Shown here: positions 63,306-64,000 of the stretch, piece after piece
How positions within the stretch are numbered: the stretch's first letter is position 1
Layout of the letters: each line of letters begins with the position of its first letter
NCBI RefSeq assembly: GCF_016307205.1
Contig: NZ_JAEIJD010000003.1
Coordinates: forward strand, 62,001 to 126,000
Reading direction: 5' to 3'
Length of the DNA stretch: 64,000 bases
From: Pontibaca salina
Lineage (GTDB): Bacteria; Pseudomonadota; Alphaproteobacteria; Rhodobacterales; Rhodobacteraceae
Notes under the pieces: generated by a model
Database searches by the model: none
What the model saw: only the letters and a program-made list of their open reading frames with translations
What the model was told of the DNA's origin: nothing
Position numbers and translations under genes: made by a program

Positions 63306-64000
63306 TCACGACCGGTAATCGGCGTTGATGTCGATATAGCCATGGGTCAGATCACAGGTCCAGACCGTCGCCTGACCGTCACCCAGACCGAGATCGACCG
63401 AGATCACAAGATCCTGCCGTTTCATGTATTCAGCGGCAGCCTCTTCCCGGTAATCCGGGCTGACCCAACCGTTTTCGGCCACAAGAATATCTCCGAATCG
63501 GATATTCAGCCGGTCACGGTCGGCGCTGGCACCGGATTTGCCGATGGCCATGACGATGCGGCCCCAGTTCGGATCTTCGCCCGCGATGGCGGTCTTGACC
63601 AATGGCGAATTGGCTATGGACAACCCATGCACCTTGGCATCGTCGGTATTGGCGGCGCCGGTCACGCGGATTTCGACAAACTTGCTGGCCCCCTCGCCAT
63701 CGCGCACGACCTGATGCGCCAGATCCAGCATGACATCGTGCAGCGCCGCGGCAAAAGCGGCATTCTGGGTCACGTCCACCTGCGACGCACCCGTAGCGCA
63801 CAACATCAGGCTGTCCGAGGTCGAAGTATCGCTGTCCACGGTAATACAGTTGAATGTGCGATCGGTCAGATCGGCCAGCAGCGTTTGCAACCGGGGCTGA
63901 TCGACCACCGCATCGGTAAATATATAAACCAGCATCGTCGCCATATCCGGCGCAATCATGCCCGACCCCTTGGCGATACCGGCGATGGAGACCGTCTGGC
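63306..64000 (-). CDS. argJ: Glutamate N-acetyltransferase / amino-acid N-acetyltransferase ArgJ (5'-truncated by window edge)
   Basis: Bifunctional ornithine acetyltransferase of the arginine pathway. The window holds the C-terminal part. The frame is open to base 64000 and reads [21 protein letters not shown]. This contains the self-cleavage site before the catalytic Thr (MA-TML). [10 protein letters not shown] and [16 protein letters not shown] follow. The first in-frame ATG (63959) is thus internal. The end reads [18 protein letters not shown], normal for the family. Confidence 0.95.
   Translation of the reverse strand, partial: QTVSIAGIAKGSGMIAPDMATMLVYIFTDAVVDQPRLQTLLADLTDRTFNCITVDSDTSTSDSLMLCATGASQVDVTQNAAFAAALHDVMLDLAHQVVRDGEGASKFVEIRVTGAANTDDAKVHGLSIANSPLVKTAIAGEDPNWGRIVMAIGKSGASADRDRLNIRFGDILVAENGWVSPDYREEAAAEYMKRQDLVISVDLGLGDGQATVWTCDLTHGYIDINADYRS

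Overview
The window is an unbroken stretch of chromosomal core genome from an alphaproteobacterium, most likely a marine Rhodobacteraceae (roseobacter-type) organism. This is inferred from several traits. The F0 ATP synthase genes form a separate operon (atpI-atpB-atpE-b'-b) with both b and b' subunits. A MipZ division-plane ATPase, a DUF1150 gene behind a small heat-shock gene and a 43-residue aa3-oxidase subunit IV gene are present. The gene orders ffh...rpsP-rimM-trmD-rplS-rpmE and rimP-nusA-ylxR-infB, and the GC-rich coding style, also fit. I see no insertion sequence, prophage, CRISPR array, rRNA or recognisable tRNA. About 70 protein genes are packed tightly, many with 4- to 11-base start/stop overlaps.

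Layout. 1-3.9 kb: a sulfate-activation gene cut by the window edge, a heat-shock pair, a DUF465 gene and purE-purK. 3.9-10.7 kb: smc, then the F0 operon, both on the minus strand. 10.8-17.1 kb: an orphan ArsR-type regulator, ffh, a decayed acetyltransferase, chorismate mutase, the ribosomal/RNA-modification cluster rpsP-rimM-trmD-rplS-rpmE, and mipZ. 17.1-20.5 kb: a minus-strand molybdenum-cofactor/formate-dehydrogenase maturation operon, fdhD-mobA-mobB-moeA. 20.5-28.7 kb: AzlCD exporter, a lipoprotein, a tiny oxidase subunit, a beta-lactamase-fold hydrolase, acyl-CoA dehydrogenase, tsaC, yqgE, a DsbD-alpha-like protein and a Nudix hydrolase. 28.7-35.6 kb: an RND efflux pair, moaB, a LysE exporter and an unusual uracil-DNA glycosylase. 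35.6-40.2 kb: a cysteine-repeat secreted protein and the pyrB-orf-orf-pyrC'-plsY operon. 40.3-48 kb: hslO, Nudix, cca, an ABC exporter pair and an RNA methyltransferase. 48-50.2 kb: two L,D-transpeptidases around a CAP lipoprotein. 50.2-57.1 kb: hemH, a methyltransferase, comF, grxC, nitrilase, MarR, ubiG, pip and a short solute-binding protein. 57.1-64 kb: a structured leader, rimP-nusA-ylxR-infB, then mutT and the edge-truncated argJ.

Most genes are housekeeping. The observations most worth follow-up are: (1) the pyrC homologue has lost its metal-binding His-x-His, a third histidine and the catalytic Asp, so it should be a non-catalytic partner of PyrB, and two uncharacterised membrane proteins lie between the two genes; (2) a secreted protein is built of seven almost perfectly spaced 26-residue four-cysteine repeats; (3) a roughly 200-base structured RNA ends in a strong terminator just ahead of rimP-nusA-infB; (4) a uracil-DNA glycosylase lacks the family-4 iron-sulfur cysteines; (5) small features easy to miss, such as the 43-residue oxidase subunit, a decayed acetyltransferase and hairpins flanking atpE.

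All calls come from reading the sequence by eye. No database search or folding program was run.
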